From Camarhynchus parvulus (lineage: Eukaryota; Chordata; Aves; Passeriformes; Thraupidae), in assembly GCF_901933205.1 (NCBI RefSeq), contig NC_044599.1, positions 3,032,681 through 3,096,680 on the forward strand: a DNA stretch of 64,000 nt, written 5' to 3'. Below the pieces are notes generated by a model that saw only the letters and a program-made list of their open reading frames with translations, ran no database searches and had not been told where the DNA came from. This document shows, one piece after another, positions 18,001 to 28,479 of this stretch (position 1 is its first letter; every line of letters starts with the position of its first letter). The translations under genes were made by a program, and so were the position numbers.

Positions 18001-18722
18001 TAAATGAGAGGAAATTTTGAGAGAATACCAGGGAAAACTGGGATAATCCTAGGGTAGCTCTGGGAAGACCCCAGGGTGTGTTTGGGGTTGGAAAAACTTC
18101 TTCCAGCCCAGAGAGAATCTAATGGATAACAGGAAATTTCAAGATAATCCTGGGGAAAATTTGGATTATCCCAGGGAAAACTGGGACAATTCCAGCAGAA
18201 ACCGGGAGAATTCAGGAATAACTCTGGAAGAACCCCAAAAGTGGGGAGGGGAAGGTGGGGGGAGGCAAAGACACCCCCAAACCATCTACTGAATGACTGA
18301 CCTGCCTTTATTGGGGCCCTAAAGGCTACTGAGGAAATTTGGGAAATCCTGGGGAAAACTGGGATAATCAGGGGAAAAATTTGGGATAATACTGTGGAAG
18401 TTTGGGAAGAGTCCACGTGTTGAGGGGCAGCTTGAACTTCCTTTTTTGAGGCCTCACAGGCCCTCAGGGCTAAGGGGAAAATTCAGGATATTTCTGGGGA
18501 AAACCAGGATAATCTTGAGGAAAACAGGGATAATCCTGTGATATCCCCTGGAGCAGGATGGGGGGATGGGGAGGCACCCCCCACCCTGGCACAGGGGGAG
18601 GGAAGCTCCAGCTCTCTCCCCTCTTCTTTCCCTTTTCCCATTTTTTGGGGCCGTTGTTCCCCCAAATTCCTGGGCCTGGGGGTGTCAGGATGCAGGGGGT
18701 GGGGGCTCATTACCTGAGCCAT
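15087..18722 (-). CDS. ZNF740: ZNF740, C2H2 zinc-finger protein 740 (spliced, complete coding region)
   Basis: Nuclear three-finger DNA-binding protein. Exons on the minus strand: 18722-18714 (Met-Ala-Gln), 17273-17142 ([12 protein letters not shown] ... KKMMPK), 16013-15927 (ending KKSMKK), 15619-15505 ([14 protein letters not shown] and finger 1, [21 protein letters not shown] split by the intron), 15387-15269 (finger 2, [17 protein letters not shown], and start of finger 3), 15179-15087 ([18 protein letters not shown], stop TGA). Total 555 bases, 184 residues; the mammalian protein is 193. Finger 3 ends in Cys instead of His, as in the mammalian protein. All junctions keep frame. The donor at 15927 is GC, not GT. 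Start chosen because MAQ|ASLL is the conserved N-terminus. Confidence 0.93.
16020..16450. repeat. GGAATTGGGG minisatellite in a ZNF740 intron
   Basis: Tandem imperfect units of GGCAGGAATTGGGGAGGGG, about 20-30 bases, G-rich on the plus strand. No exon evidence inside. Confidence 0.75.
16480..17100. repeat. AAATTAAAG/GGAAAA minisatellite in a ZNF740 intron
   Basis: About 25-base units of the form GGAAAATCCAAATTAAAGC, purine- and A-rich on the plus strand. It passes without a break into the ZNF740 second coding exon's flank. Confidence 0.75.
17360..18540. repeat. GGGATAATCCTGGGGAAA minisatellite in ZNF740 intron 1
   Basis: Roughly 1.2 kb of 20-30-base units (GGGAAAACTGGGATAATCC and variants) with a longer-period phrase (GAACCCCC...TTTTGAGGCC...GGGACCTAAGG) recurring near 17605, 17755, 17890, 18085, 18310 and 18440, so a higher-order unit of about 130-200 bases exists. 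Confidence 0.75.
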
Positions 18723-19691
18723 GCTGTGGGAGCCTTTGGCCTTACTTCTCGCCCAGGTAAAGCTCGTTTGGGGTAAGAAAAGGTGGGATCAGTAAATTTT
18801 TATGGATTTTTGGGCGGGCTCCAGTACCCGCCACGGCGCCGCCATTCCTTCTTCTCCGCCTCCTCCTCCTCCTCTTCCTCCTCCCGAGGGGGTCACTGGG
18901 GCAGGTAGGGGGGGAAGACAGGGCCGAGCTCCCCCCCAAAGCCGGGACCCCCCAAGCTGGGCGGGTGCTGGATCTGCAGGGATGGAGCTGAATCCAGAGG
19001 GATCCGCCTGGGGGAAAGGCAGGAAAAGGGGTCAGAGGGGGGTCGGGGGGTTCAGAGGGGGGCCCGGAGGGGGTCAGAGAAGGGACTGAAGAGGACCTCG
19101 GGGTGGGAGCCAGGGGGGAAACAGGGACATGCCGCGAGGAATGTGGGGGGTGTCCCAGGACAGGATGGCACTGGGGGGGAAATTCCTGAAAGGGAAGGGG
19201 AAGGGGAAAAATGGAGGTGGTCCTGGGGCTGGGTGACTCTGGGGAGGGGGAGGTGGGCGTGGGGACGGTTCCGGGGGATCTCGAGGGTGTCCGTAACCTG
19301 CGGGGGTTGGAAAGGTCGGGGGGTGACACGGGGGGGATCACCAAGTCTCGGGGGGGCCGTCGCACCCGGGGGTGAGTGGGGAGGGGGAGAGCACGGAGGG
19401 GATGGGACACACTAGGGAGACCCCGGGGACAGCAGGGCAGAGATACCGGGGGGGTCACAACCAGGGAAAGGCCTGGGGAGGGTCACGCCGGGAGGGGCCG
19501 CACCGGGGATCGGGGCTGCCTCTCTCGTTAGGGACCTCCCCCCAATCCCTCCCCATCCCCCTCCCACCTCGAGCCCGTTCCCCTCCCCCCATCCCCCGTG
19601 GGAAGGGCCCCCCGGTGCCGGGCGGGGTCCGGGCGGCCCCGAGGGTGCCGGAGAGGCTCGCAGGGGGTGTCACGGCGGGCTCGATCCGTAC

Positions 19692-19900
19692 CTGCTGCGG
19701 CCCCTCCGCGCTCCGACCGCCCGAGCCCGGCCCCGCCGCCCCCCCGCCGCCGACACCCGGAACCGGAAGCCCCCGCCCCCGCCGCCGCTTCCGGGGCCGC
19801 AGAGCGCCTGGCGGAAGTGCGGGCTACTGTGCGCATGCGCAGAGCGGCAGGGTGATGGCGAGTGCTGCGGCGCCATAGTGGGGGAGTTACCATGGCAACG
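19692..19900 (-). promoter_or_regulatory. ZNF740: ZNF740 non-coding first exon and bidirectional CpG promoter with NRF1 site
   Basis: A minus-strand donor GCAGCAG|GTACGG at 19692/19691 marks a probable 5'-UTR exon. Upstream lie CCGGAAGC and GCGGAAGTG (ETS cores) and the perfect NRF1 palindrome TGCGCATGCGCA at 19830-19841. ZNF740 (minus) and CSAD (plus) diverge from here, so the element may serve both; no CSAD first exon could be identified. Confidence 0.55.
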
Positions 19901-20289
19901 GCGCGGCCTGGACCCCGCCGAGAGCCCCCGACCCTGCCCAGGGGAGGGACCCACCCAGGGAGGGTCGCACCCCCTGTCGATCCCCCCTGACTTACCGCGA
20001 GCGGGACCCACTACGGCTCGACCCCACCCCCGAGCCCCCGGTCGAGGGACTGACCACCTCCCACCCGCCAATCGTCCATCGGGCCCCGCCCCGCGGCCTC
20101 CGTTCGCGACATACCCTTGGGGACCCCCTAATACAACCCCGCTTCGGGCCCCCCCCACCTCACTCCTACCCCTTCCCTCCGGGTGTTCCCCGTGACTCCT
20201 TTTGGGGGCTGGTCCGCCCCTTTCCTCTGCCCCACTTTTTGTCCCTTCCCACCCCCACGGGGCTGGTACTGGCTCCCCCTGTGGCGTCT

Positions 20290-21240
20290 GGGAAATGAGG
20301 GGGATACTGGAAATGGAGCACTGGGATTTGGGGTACACTGGAAATGAAGGGCACTGGGAATGGGTGTGGGCACACAGGACATAGGGGACACCAAACACTG
20401 GCGGGGGGACACACTGGGAGTGATGGGGGGACACTAGGGACAGGTGGGGTGTACGCTGGGGACAGGGGAGAAAATGGGAATAATTTTGGGGACCCTGGGA
20501 ATGGGTGGGGAGCACACTGGGAATGGATTGTGGGGACACTGGGAGTGGGAGGTCATATGGGGTCACCACTCTTCCCACAGATCCGGGGACACAGTCCTAA
20601 CCCTGCCCCCTCTCCCCAGAACCCTCCAGGGCTCCTTCCCGAGTCCTGGACTTTGCTCCTTGCCCCCTGGCAACGTGACCAGAGGAAAATTCCATCCTGG
20701 GGAGGGAAGAGAGAGGAGCTGGGAAAGCCTGATCCAGGAGAGCCTGATCCAGGAAAAGCTTCTCCTGGGAGCACCTAATTCTAGGATCATCTGGTCCCAG
20801 GATCACCTAATTCCAGGAGAACCTGTTCCTGGCAGCACGTGATCTTGGAAAATTCCAGCTGGCAGAGGTGAGAGGAGAGGTGAGCCCAGAGAGCCCGATG
20901 CCCGGAGAAACCCATCCTGGGAACACCTAATTTTGCGATCATCCTGTTCCAGAACTACCTCATTCCAGAAGAACATCATTCTGGAACCACCGTATCCCAG
21001 GAGAATTTCATCCTGAGAGAGCCTTATTCCAGGAGCACCTCATCCCAGGGGGAAGCTCAGCCTGGGATCACCTTTTCCCAGGCGATCCTTGTCCCACAAT
21101 CACCTTGTTCTGGGACTGCCTTATCCCAGGAGATCCTTGTTCCGGGATCACTTTATCCCAAGATTATCTCCTTCCAGGAGAAGCTCATCCTGGGATCCCC
21201 CACCCCTGCCACCTGCTGCTAATTCCGGGGTCCCTCCTGC
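20290..21240. repeat. Minisatellites upstream of CSAD
   Basis: 20,290-20,560 is a GGGGACACTGGGAATGGG array with about 15-30-base units. 20,700-21,200 is an array of about 25-28-base units of the type CCTGGGATCACCTNATTCCAGGAGAA, each containing an inverted CCAGGA/TCCTGG pair. No conserved exon was found. Confidence 0.75.
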
Positions 21241-21272
21241 TGCACTTCGGGGTCTCCCTGTGTTCTCCTGCC

Positions 21273-24200
21273 ATGGCTGAGCCCTCTGGGGCTGGGGACA
21301 GCATCCCATTGGAATGTCCTGGCCTGGACACAGCCGCTGGGGAGGAATTCCTGCAGGAAGTGTTCCAGATCCTGCTGGAGGAGGGCGTGCGGAAGAGCAC
21401 AGATGTGACACAGAAGGTTGGGACACTGGGGCACCCGGGAGGGGAGGGTCCCCAGTCCCATCCCATCCTATTCCTGTTTCCAGTACCATTCTCAATCCCA
21501 ATCCCATTCCTGTCCCCACAGGTACGTGACTGGAAGGAGCCCCCTGGGAGGGGGTGGGGTTCCCGATTTGTCCCTATTGCTTGTCCTGTTCCCAGTCATT
21601 CCCTGTCCCAGTCTCAATCCCATTCTCATTCCCAGTCATTCCCAATCATATTCCCAGTCATTCCCAGGCGTGCGACTGGAAGCAGACATGGAAGGGGGTG
21701 AGGGTCACAATATTGCTCCTTTCCCAGTCCTATTCCCATTCTGAAACCCACTTCCAGTCCCATTCCCAATCCTGTTCCTAATACAAGTCCCGCTTCCAGC
21801 CCCATTCCAACAGCTAATCCCATTCCCAGTCCCATTCTCAGTCCCGTTCCCATTTCCAGTCCTGTTCCATTCCGAGTCCCCTTCCCAATCTGATACTCGG
21901 AACAGGACTGGGAGTGGCACTGGGGTTGGGAGTGAGAGTAAGTCCCAGTTGCAGTCCCATTCTCATTTCCAGTCTCGTTCCCCATCTTGTTTCCATTTCC
22001 AGTCCTATTTGCAGTCCCACTTCCAGCCCCATTCTCATTTCCATTCCCCATTCTGTTTGCAGTTCCAGTGCCAGTCCCATTCCCATTCTCGTTCCTGGTT
22101 CCAGTCCCAGTCCCTTTCTCAGTCTTGTTTCCATTCCCAGCCCATTCTCAACATCATTCCCAGCCCATTCCCCCTGCGGTTTCCAGTCCCATTCCCAGTC
22201 CCTGCCAGTCATTCCCAGCGCTTTCCCAGGTGTGTGACTGGAAGGAGCCGCAGGAGCTGCGGGACCTGCTGGATCTGGAGCTGCGGAGCGACGGGGAGGG
22301 GCGGGAGCGGCTCCTGCAGCGCTGCCGGGACGTGCTGCGCTTCAGCGTCCGCACTGGTGCGCTCCCAGTACACACCAGTACACACCAGTACAGCCCCAGG
22401 GCAGGCCCAGTGCCTCCCAGTTTAGCCCTGCACAAACTCAGTTTGGCACGGCAGCTCTCACTTCAGCCCAGCGGTTCCCAGTGTGGCCCCTGGTGCCTCC
22501 CAGTGTCAAACGTTGTGGTCCCTGCCATGTTCCCCTCCATGTCCCCCTGATCTTCTGTGTCTCGCTTGACTACCCCCGTGCCACCACATTTCCCCCTTCA
22601 TCAACTCCCTGACCCTCGCCATGTACCCCCAACTCTCCCAAGTCCCTTCTGTTCCCTCTCTACCCACCCCCAATCCTCCATGTCCCCCCATCCTCCATGT
22701 CCCTCTTGTGTCTCCCCTGATTCCCCTATATCTCCCCTAGCCGCCCCATTTTCCCATTTCCTCGCACCCCCTCAGTCTGCCCTTCATGTCCTCCTCCTGT
22801 TTCCCCAGTCTCCTTATGACCCTGCCATGACCTCTCTGAACCTCCCAGCTCCTTCCCTTATCTTCCCATGTCCCACCCGCCATGTGCCATCCCCCACCCT
22901 CTCATGTTCCCCCCATTTCCCACTATCCCCTCCCATATCTCTCTCTGTCCCCCCGCCATGTCCTCCCCTGACCACCCTCTATCCCCAACGTGTTTCCGCC
23001 CCAGGTCACCCTCGGTTCTTCAACCAGCTTTTCTCAGGGCTGGACCACCACGCCCTGGCTGGCCGGTTCCTCACCGAGACCCTCAACACGAGCCCGTGAG
23101 CCGCCGACACTCCCAAAGGGGGGCTAGTGGGTGGGGAGACTCCTCAAAAACCTGCCGTGACCCTCCCCTCCCCTCCCCCAGACCCACCTGCAAGGAGCCC
23201 CTGGTGCTGATGGAGTGGGAGGTGCTGGGGGGAGGATTTTGGGGTGCTCAAGTTTGGAGGGAGGGTTTTGGGGGTGTTGAGGAGCCCAAATGAGAAAGGA
23301 CCTGCTAAAATCCTGTGCTGACTCCCCTGATCTAGCCCCCAGTGTTGGTGCTGATGGAGGGGGGTTCTGGGGAGAGGGTTTTGGGGTGCTGAGGCTCTGG
23401 GGGAAGTTGTTTGCGGTTCTGAGGTTTCAGGGGAAGGGGAAGCCCCCGACTCCTGCTGGGCCCTTCCAGGTACACATATGAAGTGGCCCCAGTGCTGGTG
23501 CTGATGGAGGAGCAGGTCCTGACCAAGCTCCGGGAGCTCGTAGGGTGGAGCAGTGGCGATGGGATCTTCGCTCCCGGTATCCCGGACCTTCCCGAGGAGT
23601 ATCCCTGTCCCCCCTCTGCCCCTGGCAGCCTGTCCATGGTGCCCTGGGGGTGAAACAGAGGTCCTTGTCCTGGGCAGGGGGCTCTATGTCCAACATGTTG
23701 GCCATGAACGTGGCGCGATTCCAGCGTTTCCCGGAGAGCCGGAACAGAGGGAACTGGGACCTGCCTCGCCTGGGCCTGTTTGCATCCCAGGAGGTGGGAG
23801 TGGGGGCTCGAGGTCATCCCAAAACCTAATCCTCAGAGTCATCCCAATTCTAATCCATGGGGTCATTCCAAACCTTATTCCCGGGGTCACCCCAAAACCT
23901 GACTCCTGGAGTCATCCCAAATGTGGCCCCCTGAGGTCACACTGAACCTGATCCCCTGGGTCACTCCTAATCTGATTGCTGGGATCCCCACAAAACATGA
24001 TCCAGGGGGTCACCTGGGGTCATCCCAAAACCTGATCCTGGTGTCGCCCCAAAGCTGATCCTTGGAGGTTGACCTAAACCTGATCCATGGGGCCACCCCA
24101 AAACCTGGTCACTGAGGTTACCTCAAAACCTGGCCCATGGGGTCACCCCAAGTCTGGTCCCTGAGATTACCCAAAATCTGGGGTTACCCCAAGTCTGGTC

Positions 24201-26778
24201 CCTGAGGTTGCCCCAGATCTGGTTCCTGGGGTCCCCCCAATCCTGCACCTGTTCTCCTGCCCAGAGCCATTACTCCATCCTAAAAGGAGCTGCTCTCCTG
24301 GGAATTGGCACGGACAATGTTCACCTGGTGCGGACAGATGAGAGGTGGGTGCTGGGAGGTCCCGAGGGAACCCAGGTCAGGGGATTCCTGCATGTATCCA
24401 TCCCTATCCCTTCCCTTCAGGGGGAAGATGATCCCAGAAGAGCTGGAGAAGGAGATCCAGAGGGTGAAAGCTGAGGTCAGGAGAGGCTGCACACCTCAAA
24501 GTCCCTCAAACTCCCCAATGCCTCCGCAGTATCCCCAACGGCCTTCCCAGTGATCCCAAAGCTCCCTCAAAGTCCGTGTGTCCCCCTCTAAGTCCCCAAA
24601 GCCTCTCCAATGTTCCCAAAGCCCTTCCCATGTTCACAAACCACCCTCCATGTCCCCCAATGTCTCCTCAAATCTCCCCAGTGTCCCCCCAAATAACCTG
24701 AATGTCCTCCAATGCCCCCCCACTGTCTCTTCAACTCTTCAGTGCACCCAATGGCTCCTGTCCTCACCAGACCTGCTGTCCCCTCTTAAAGTCAGTCCCC
24801 TGTGTGCCCCAAAGTCCTCTGTACCCCATTTCCTGCACCCCCAATATCCCCCTGCATCTTCCAGCCCCGCCCAGCCTTCCTCCTGAGACCCCTCAAAGTC
24901 CCTGCAAATGCCCACCCAGGGCTCAGAGCCCCTTCGTTTTCTGTGCCACCATCCTGGGCCACCTTTGACTCCCTGTGCTCCCCTGCCCTCTACCCGCTTC
25001 CATGCCCCCTGCACCCTCCAATACCCCCAGACTGCTCCCTAATCCCCCCCCAGGGCTCGGAGCCCCTCTTTGTGTGTGCCACGAGTGGCACCACTGTCCT
25101 GGGCGCTTTTGACCCGCTGGATGCCATCGCTGACGTCTGTGCCCGCCACGGGCTGTGGCTGCATGTGGACGTGAGTTCGGGGGTGCTTGGCTGGGGGGGG
25201 CTCGGGGGTCCCCCTGTGGGCGCTGATCCCCCTTTTCTTGCAGGCAGCATGGGGGGGCAGCGCCCTCCTGTCCCCCCGACTCCGTCATCTGCTTGCCGGC
25301 ATCCACAGGTGTGTCCCTCCCCCTAGCCCCCCAAAATGACTCCCACCCACCCTCTGAGCTTTTGGGGATACCCTTTTTCCCCACAGGGCCCCCCCAAACT
25401 CTGCTGTTCTCCCCCACCAGAGCTGACTCAGTGACCTGGAACCCCCACAAGCTGTTGATGGTGGGGTTGCAGTGCTCGGCATTCCTGCTCCGTGACAGCT
25501 CCGTAGGTGCCCCCCATCCTGAATTCGTGCCCCTAGGATGCCTCACAGGCCCCCTCATTAATTTTGGTGCCCCCTGCCCCTCCCAGGGGCTCCTGCAGCG
25601 CTGCCATGGCGTGGGGGCCTCGTACCTGTTCCAGCGGGACAAGTTCTACGACGTGTCCCTGGACACAGGGGACAAGAGCCCCCAGTGTGGCCGCCGCGCC
25701 GACGGCCTCAAGCTCTGGATCCTCTGGAAAGCCGTGGGGACCCGGGGGCTGGCACAGCGTGTGGAGCGGGCGTTTGGTGCCACTCGGTGAGCCCCAGGAT
25801 CAGGGGGACCCTCCACCCTCCCAAACTTGGCTTCACCCCTTTGCTCTCCCCAGGTATCTGTTGGAGCAGGTGAAGAGGAGGGAGGGATTCCAGCTGGTGA
25901 TTGAGGTAAGGTTAATGGTGGAATGTAGGATGGGGGACATGGACACCTAAGAGTCCTGGAGGTTGGAATGCCACAGGTTTAAATCATCCTGGAGGTTTAA
26001 CTCCCTGGGGGTTAATCCCAAAGGTTTGAATCTCCAAAGTTTAAATTCCAGAGTTCTCAATCCCAGAGGCTGAAATCTCAGAGGTTTGAATTGTCCCAGA
26101 AGTTTAAATCTTGGAGGTTTAAATCCCTGAGGACAAATCCCAGAGGTTTAAATCCCAGAATCTGAAATCCTGGAGTTTGGAATTCCACAGATTTAAATCA
26201 TCCCAGGGGTTGAAATCCCGGGGGTTTAAATCCTGGAGTTTTAATCATCCTGGAAGTTTCCATTTTGGGGGTTTAAATCCTGAAGGATTAAATCCTGCAG
26301 GTTCCAACCCCAGACAACTAAATACACATGGCTGAATTCCTGGCAGTCCAAATCCCTATGGGAATTGGGTGAATGGCCACGATCTCCTTCCTCTTTCTCT
26401 TCCTGCAGCCGGAATTTATCAACCTCTGCTTCTGGTTCATCCCACCCAGCCTGCGGGGCCAGGAGAACTCCCCAGAATTCTGGGACAAACTGGGAAAGGT
26501 GAGCCCAGAATTCCAAATTCCCCCCACCACCAGCAGCCTTCCAAATCCCCAAAAATCACCCAAAAAGAAAAACAAAATCCTCCTGAAATGGTGTTTCCCC
26601 CTAGGTGGCCCCAGCCATCAAGGAAAAGATGATCCGGAGGGGCTCCATGATGGTGGGATACCAACCCCAAGGATCCCACGTCAACTTCTTCCGGCAGATT
26701 ATCACCAATCCTGCTGTCACCCGCCAGGACCTGGACTTCTTCCTGGATGAGATACAGGAATTGGGATGGGATCTGTGA
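21273..26778 (+). CDS. CSAD: CSAD, cysteine sulfinic acid decarboxylase (spliced, complete)
   Basis: PLP-dependent group II decarboxylase converting cysteine sulfinate to hypotaurine, the taurine precursor; cytosolic. Fourteen coding exons: 21273-21416, 22230-22356, 23005-23095, 23470-23576, 23678-23793, 24265-24344, 24421-24475, 25054-25170, 25244-25308, 25421-25502, 25587-25786, 25854-25905, 26409-26498, 26605-26778. They total 1,500 bases, 499 residues, against about 493 in human, and all phases agree. Hallmarks: [13 protein letters not shown] (substrate-side segment), [36 protein letters not shown], the LWLHVD|AAWGG motif and the PLP-lysine motif [10 protein letters not shown] in exon 10, then [11 protein letters not shown] and the C-terminal [14 protein letters not shown]. 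Start chosen at MAEPSG, the only in-frame Met before the conserved N-terminus. Adjacent to ZNF740 as in mammals. Confidence 0.94.
21440..22225. repeat. CSAD: CCCATTCCCAGT minisatellite in CSAD intron 1, with two copies of exon 2's start
   Basis: Units of about 6-12 bases (CAGTCCCATTCCCAGTCCC). Embedded at 21522-21545 and 21668-21690, each after an AG, are decayed copies of the start of exon 2 (CGTGACTGGAAGGAGCC and CGTGCGACTGGAAGCAG, compared with TGTGTGACTGGAAGGAGCC at 22230). Confidence 0.8.
22500..22990. repeat. C/T-rich low-complexity sequence in CSAD intron 2
   Basis: Runs of CCCCCATGTCCCCC-like sequence without a sharp period and without exon signals. Confidence 0.6.
23183..23371 (+). 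repeat. CSAD: Two decayed copies of CSAD exon 4 in intron 3
   Basis: CCTGGTGCTGATGGAGTGGG (about 23198) and GTGTTGGTGCTGATGGAGG (about 23341) copy the exon 4 phrase GTGCTGGTGCTGATGGAGG (about 23492). Each is preceded by a C/T-rich tract and followed by a GGTTTTGGGGTGCTGAGG-type intron phrase that also repeats, with a period of about 145-150 bases. Frames are lost. Confidence 0.8.
23820..24240. repeat. GGTCACCCCAAAACCTGATCC array in CSAD intron 5
   Basis: About 14 imperfect units of 25-33 bases with the recurring phrases GGGGTCACCCCAAAACCTG and CTGATCCCTG. GGTCA half-sites recur with the unit, but spacing drifts and I make no regulatory claim. Confidence 0.75.
24918..24985 (+). repeat. CSAD: Decayed copy of CSAD exon 8 start in intron 7
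   Basis: After CCCAG at 24915-24919 the sequence GGCTCAGAGCCCCTTCGTTT then TCTGTGCCACC...CTGGGC...TTTTGA-like order mirrors the real exon 8 (GGCTCGGAGCCCCTCTTTGT at 25054) about 134 bases downstream, with indels that break frame. Flanking 24,480-24,900 is CCCCAAATGTCC-type low complexity. Confidence 0.8.
25960..26330. repeat. GGTTTAAATCCCAGA minisatellite in CSAD intron 12
   Basis: About eighteen units of roughly 20 bases (GGAGGTTTAAATCCCAGA and variants such as TTGAATCTCC). No exon inside. Confidence 0.8.
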
Positions 26779-26814
26779 GCACTCCCAAAAACCCCTGTGA
26801 AAGACCCCAAAACC

Positions 26815-27405
26815 TTGCCCCCATCCCTGAGGAAGAGGAGCAGAGCCTTGATTCCCTCCCCACATCCCAAATTGGAAATGACCCCAAAATTCCACACTTA
26901 TGGAATAAAACAACATTTAATGGTCCTGATCCGATAATAATTTGGTATAACCCCACCCTCAAAATAGGGTTTGGGGTGTAGGGGGTCCCTTAATTCCCCT
27001 GGAAGCTCCAGAGGAGTTTGTGGATTCTGGGCTCAGGATGTTGTGGCCTTGTGACTCTCCTGACATTCCCATGACTTCTTGAAGCTCTAGAGGTTGGAAT
27101 TTGTAGGGAAGAGGATCTGTTAGTACTTGAAAAACTCTTGGGAGAGTACTGCAAAACCTGCTGCGTCCATCCCTGAGGAAGTGGAGCAGAGCCTGGACTT
27201 CTTTCTGGGATCTTTAAATCAGGAGTAAAGATGGATGTTCTCGGTGCTTCATCCTAAAACTCCACACTCATGGAATAAAACAGCATTTAATGGTCCCAAT
27301 TTTATATGAATTTGACATCACACTCCCCTCCCCCAGAAATGGAGTTTGGGAGTCCCTCAATTCCCCTGGAGGCTCCGGAGGAAGTCGAGGATTTCGGGAT
27401 CAAGA
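26815..27405. repeat. Tandem duplication (about 350-bp period) covering the CSAD polyA region and the FADD-like 3' end
   Basis: 26,820-27,060 and 27,172-27,405 share, in the same order, CCATCCCTGAGGAAG, CAGAGCC, CCACACT(T/C)ATGGAATAAAA, CA(A/G)CATTTAATGGTCC, and AATTCCCCTGGA(A/G)GCTCC. Both copies carry AATAAA (26904-26909 and 27273-27278). The last part of the second copy is the 3' coding end of the FADD-like gene, so the first copy holds a decayed version of that end. Confidence 0.82.
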
Positions 27406-27995
27406 CGCGCATGCTCAAGGCAGGCTAGGAGCTGGGACACCGTGGCTTCATGTCGCTGCCGCCGCTGCCAATCCCGCAGCATCTCGAAACTCCACAGGAT
27501 GGAATTGTTCGGATTTTCCTCCTGGATCTGCTCTAACCGGCTCCGCTCCAGCCCTAGATGCAGAATTCCCACCTCCTGCCACTCTCTTCCCAATCTTCGG
27601 GCGACTGTCATCAAATCCTTCTCTGTCAAGCGTCGGGGATTCACGGGTGGAGCTGGAATCCCTCCAGGATGATGTCCTGAAGTGGGGTCCCCCGTCACGT
27701 TGGGGGTGTCCCCATTAGGTTCCCTGGGCGTTTCCTCCAGGATTTGCTCTTCCAGGGGCAGCTGGAAGCGCTGGATGAGGTCAAGGCGGCCGATCTGCCG
27801 CAGGATCCCGGCGGTCACATGCAGGGAATTCCCCGGGAAGCGCTGGAGGAGGATCCGGCACAACTCGGGGCGCGATGCCTGGAGCACAAGCCCGGCAGGA
27901 ATTTTGCTTTCCAGTAGGTACTTCAGGTTCTGGAACTGCTCTTCCGAGAGCGCCCGGTGCACATCCAGCAGCGTTGCCCGCTCGTCTGTCGCCAT
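27357..27995 (-). CDS. FADD-like adaptor: N-terminal death effector domain plus C-terminal death domain
   Basis: A 212-residue reading frame without introns. Residues about 6-80 have the six-helix pattern of a death effector domain, with LLDVHRALSEEQFQNLKYL near the N-terminus and the RxDL motif (RLDL, 70-73). A proline/glycine-rich linker (81-122) leads to a death domain (about 123-208) with LTEKDLMTVARRLGREWQEV and ATVSQLLACLEHARLDPEI. DED-then-DD order is the FADD architecture, where the DD binds death receptors and the DED recruits caspase-8. Vertebrate FADD has an intron between the domains and lies elsewhere (beside ANO1/PPFIA1 in human), so this is more likely a paralogue than the orthologue, possibly retroposed. 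Converges on CSAD. DED/DD assignment is strong; function is inferred. Confidence 0.82.
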   Translation of the reverse strand: MATDERATLLDVHRALSEEQFQNLKYLLESKIPAGLVLQASRPELCRILLQRFPGNSLHVTAGILRQIGRLDLIQRFQLPLEEQILEETPREPNGDTPNVTGDPTSGHHPGGIPAPPVNPRRLTEKDLMTVARRLGREWQEVGILHLGLERSRLEQIQEENPNNSILWSFEMLRDWQRRQRHEATVSQLLACLEHARLDPEILDFLRSLQGN

Positions 27996-28479
27996 CGGGG
28001 CAGAAAATCCCGTAGGGAAATGGGGTCACTGCTGGGACACAAGGGCTGGGCTAGAGGAATCACCACGCAGCCCAAAAAGTGGGGAAAAAAGGGGACCACC
28101 CCTGGGCCCAAACAATTCGGGGTGTGGGTGGAAAGGGGTCACCCTGTGCTCCATAAATTGGGGGTAGAGGGGTCACCGCCCACCTCGAGGGCTTTCCTGG
28201 TGCCCCCCGTCTCCCGTCTAGGGGGACGCTAGGGGCTGAACCCTCCCAGCGTCCCCCTAGAGCACCCCACCCTGCCCTGGGCCTGAGACCACCGAGTCTC
28301 CCCCCAGTGGCCCCCAACCCTGGGGCTGGGTCCCCCCTGTGCCTCCGCATCCCTCCTTGGGCCTGGGACCCCCAGTGTCACTCCAGTGCCCCCACTCTGT
28401 CCTGGCTCCCCCCGATGTCCCTCCCGATATCCCCGCCGTGTGCCTAGTGCCCTTTCTTCCGGCTCCCCACGATCTCGCG

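Noticed and set aside
23820..24240. Array of GGTCA half-sites as a retinoid or nuclear-receptor response cluster in CSAD
   Set aside because: Half-site spacing drifts and follows the minisatellite unit; no consistent DR or IR arrangement.
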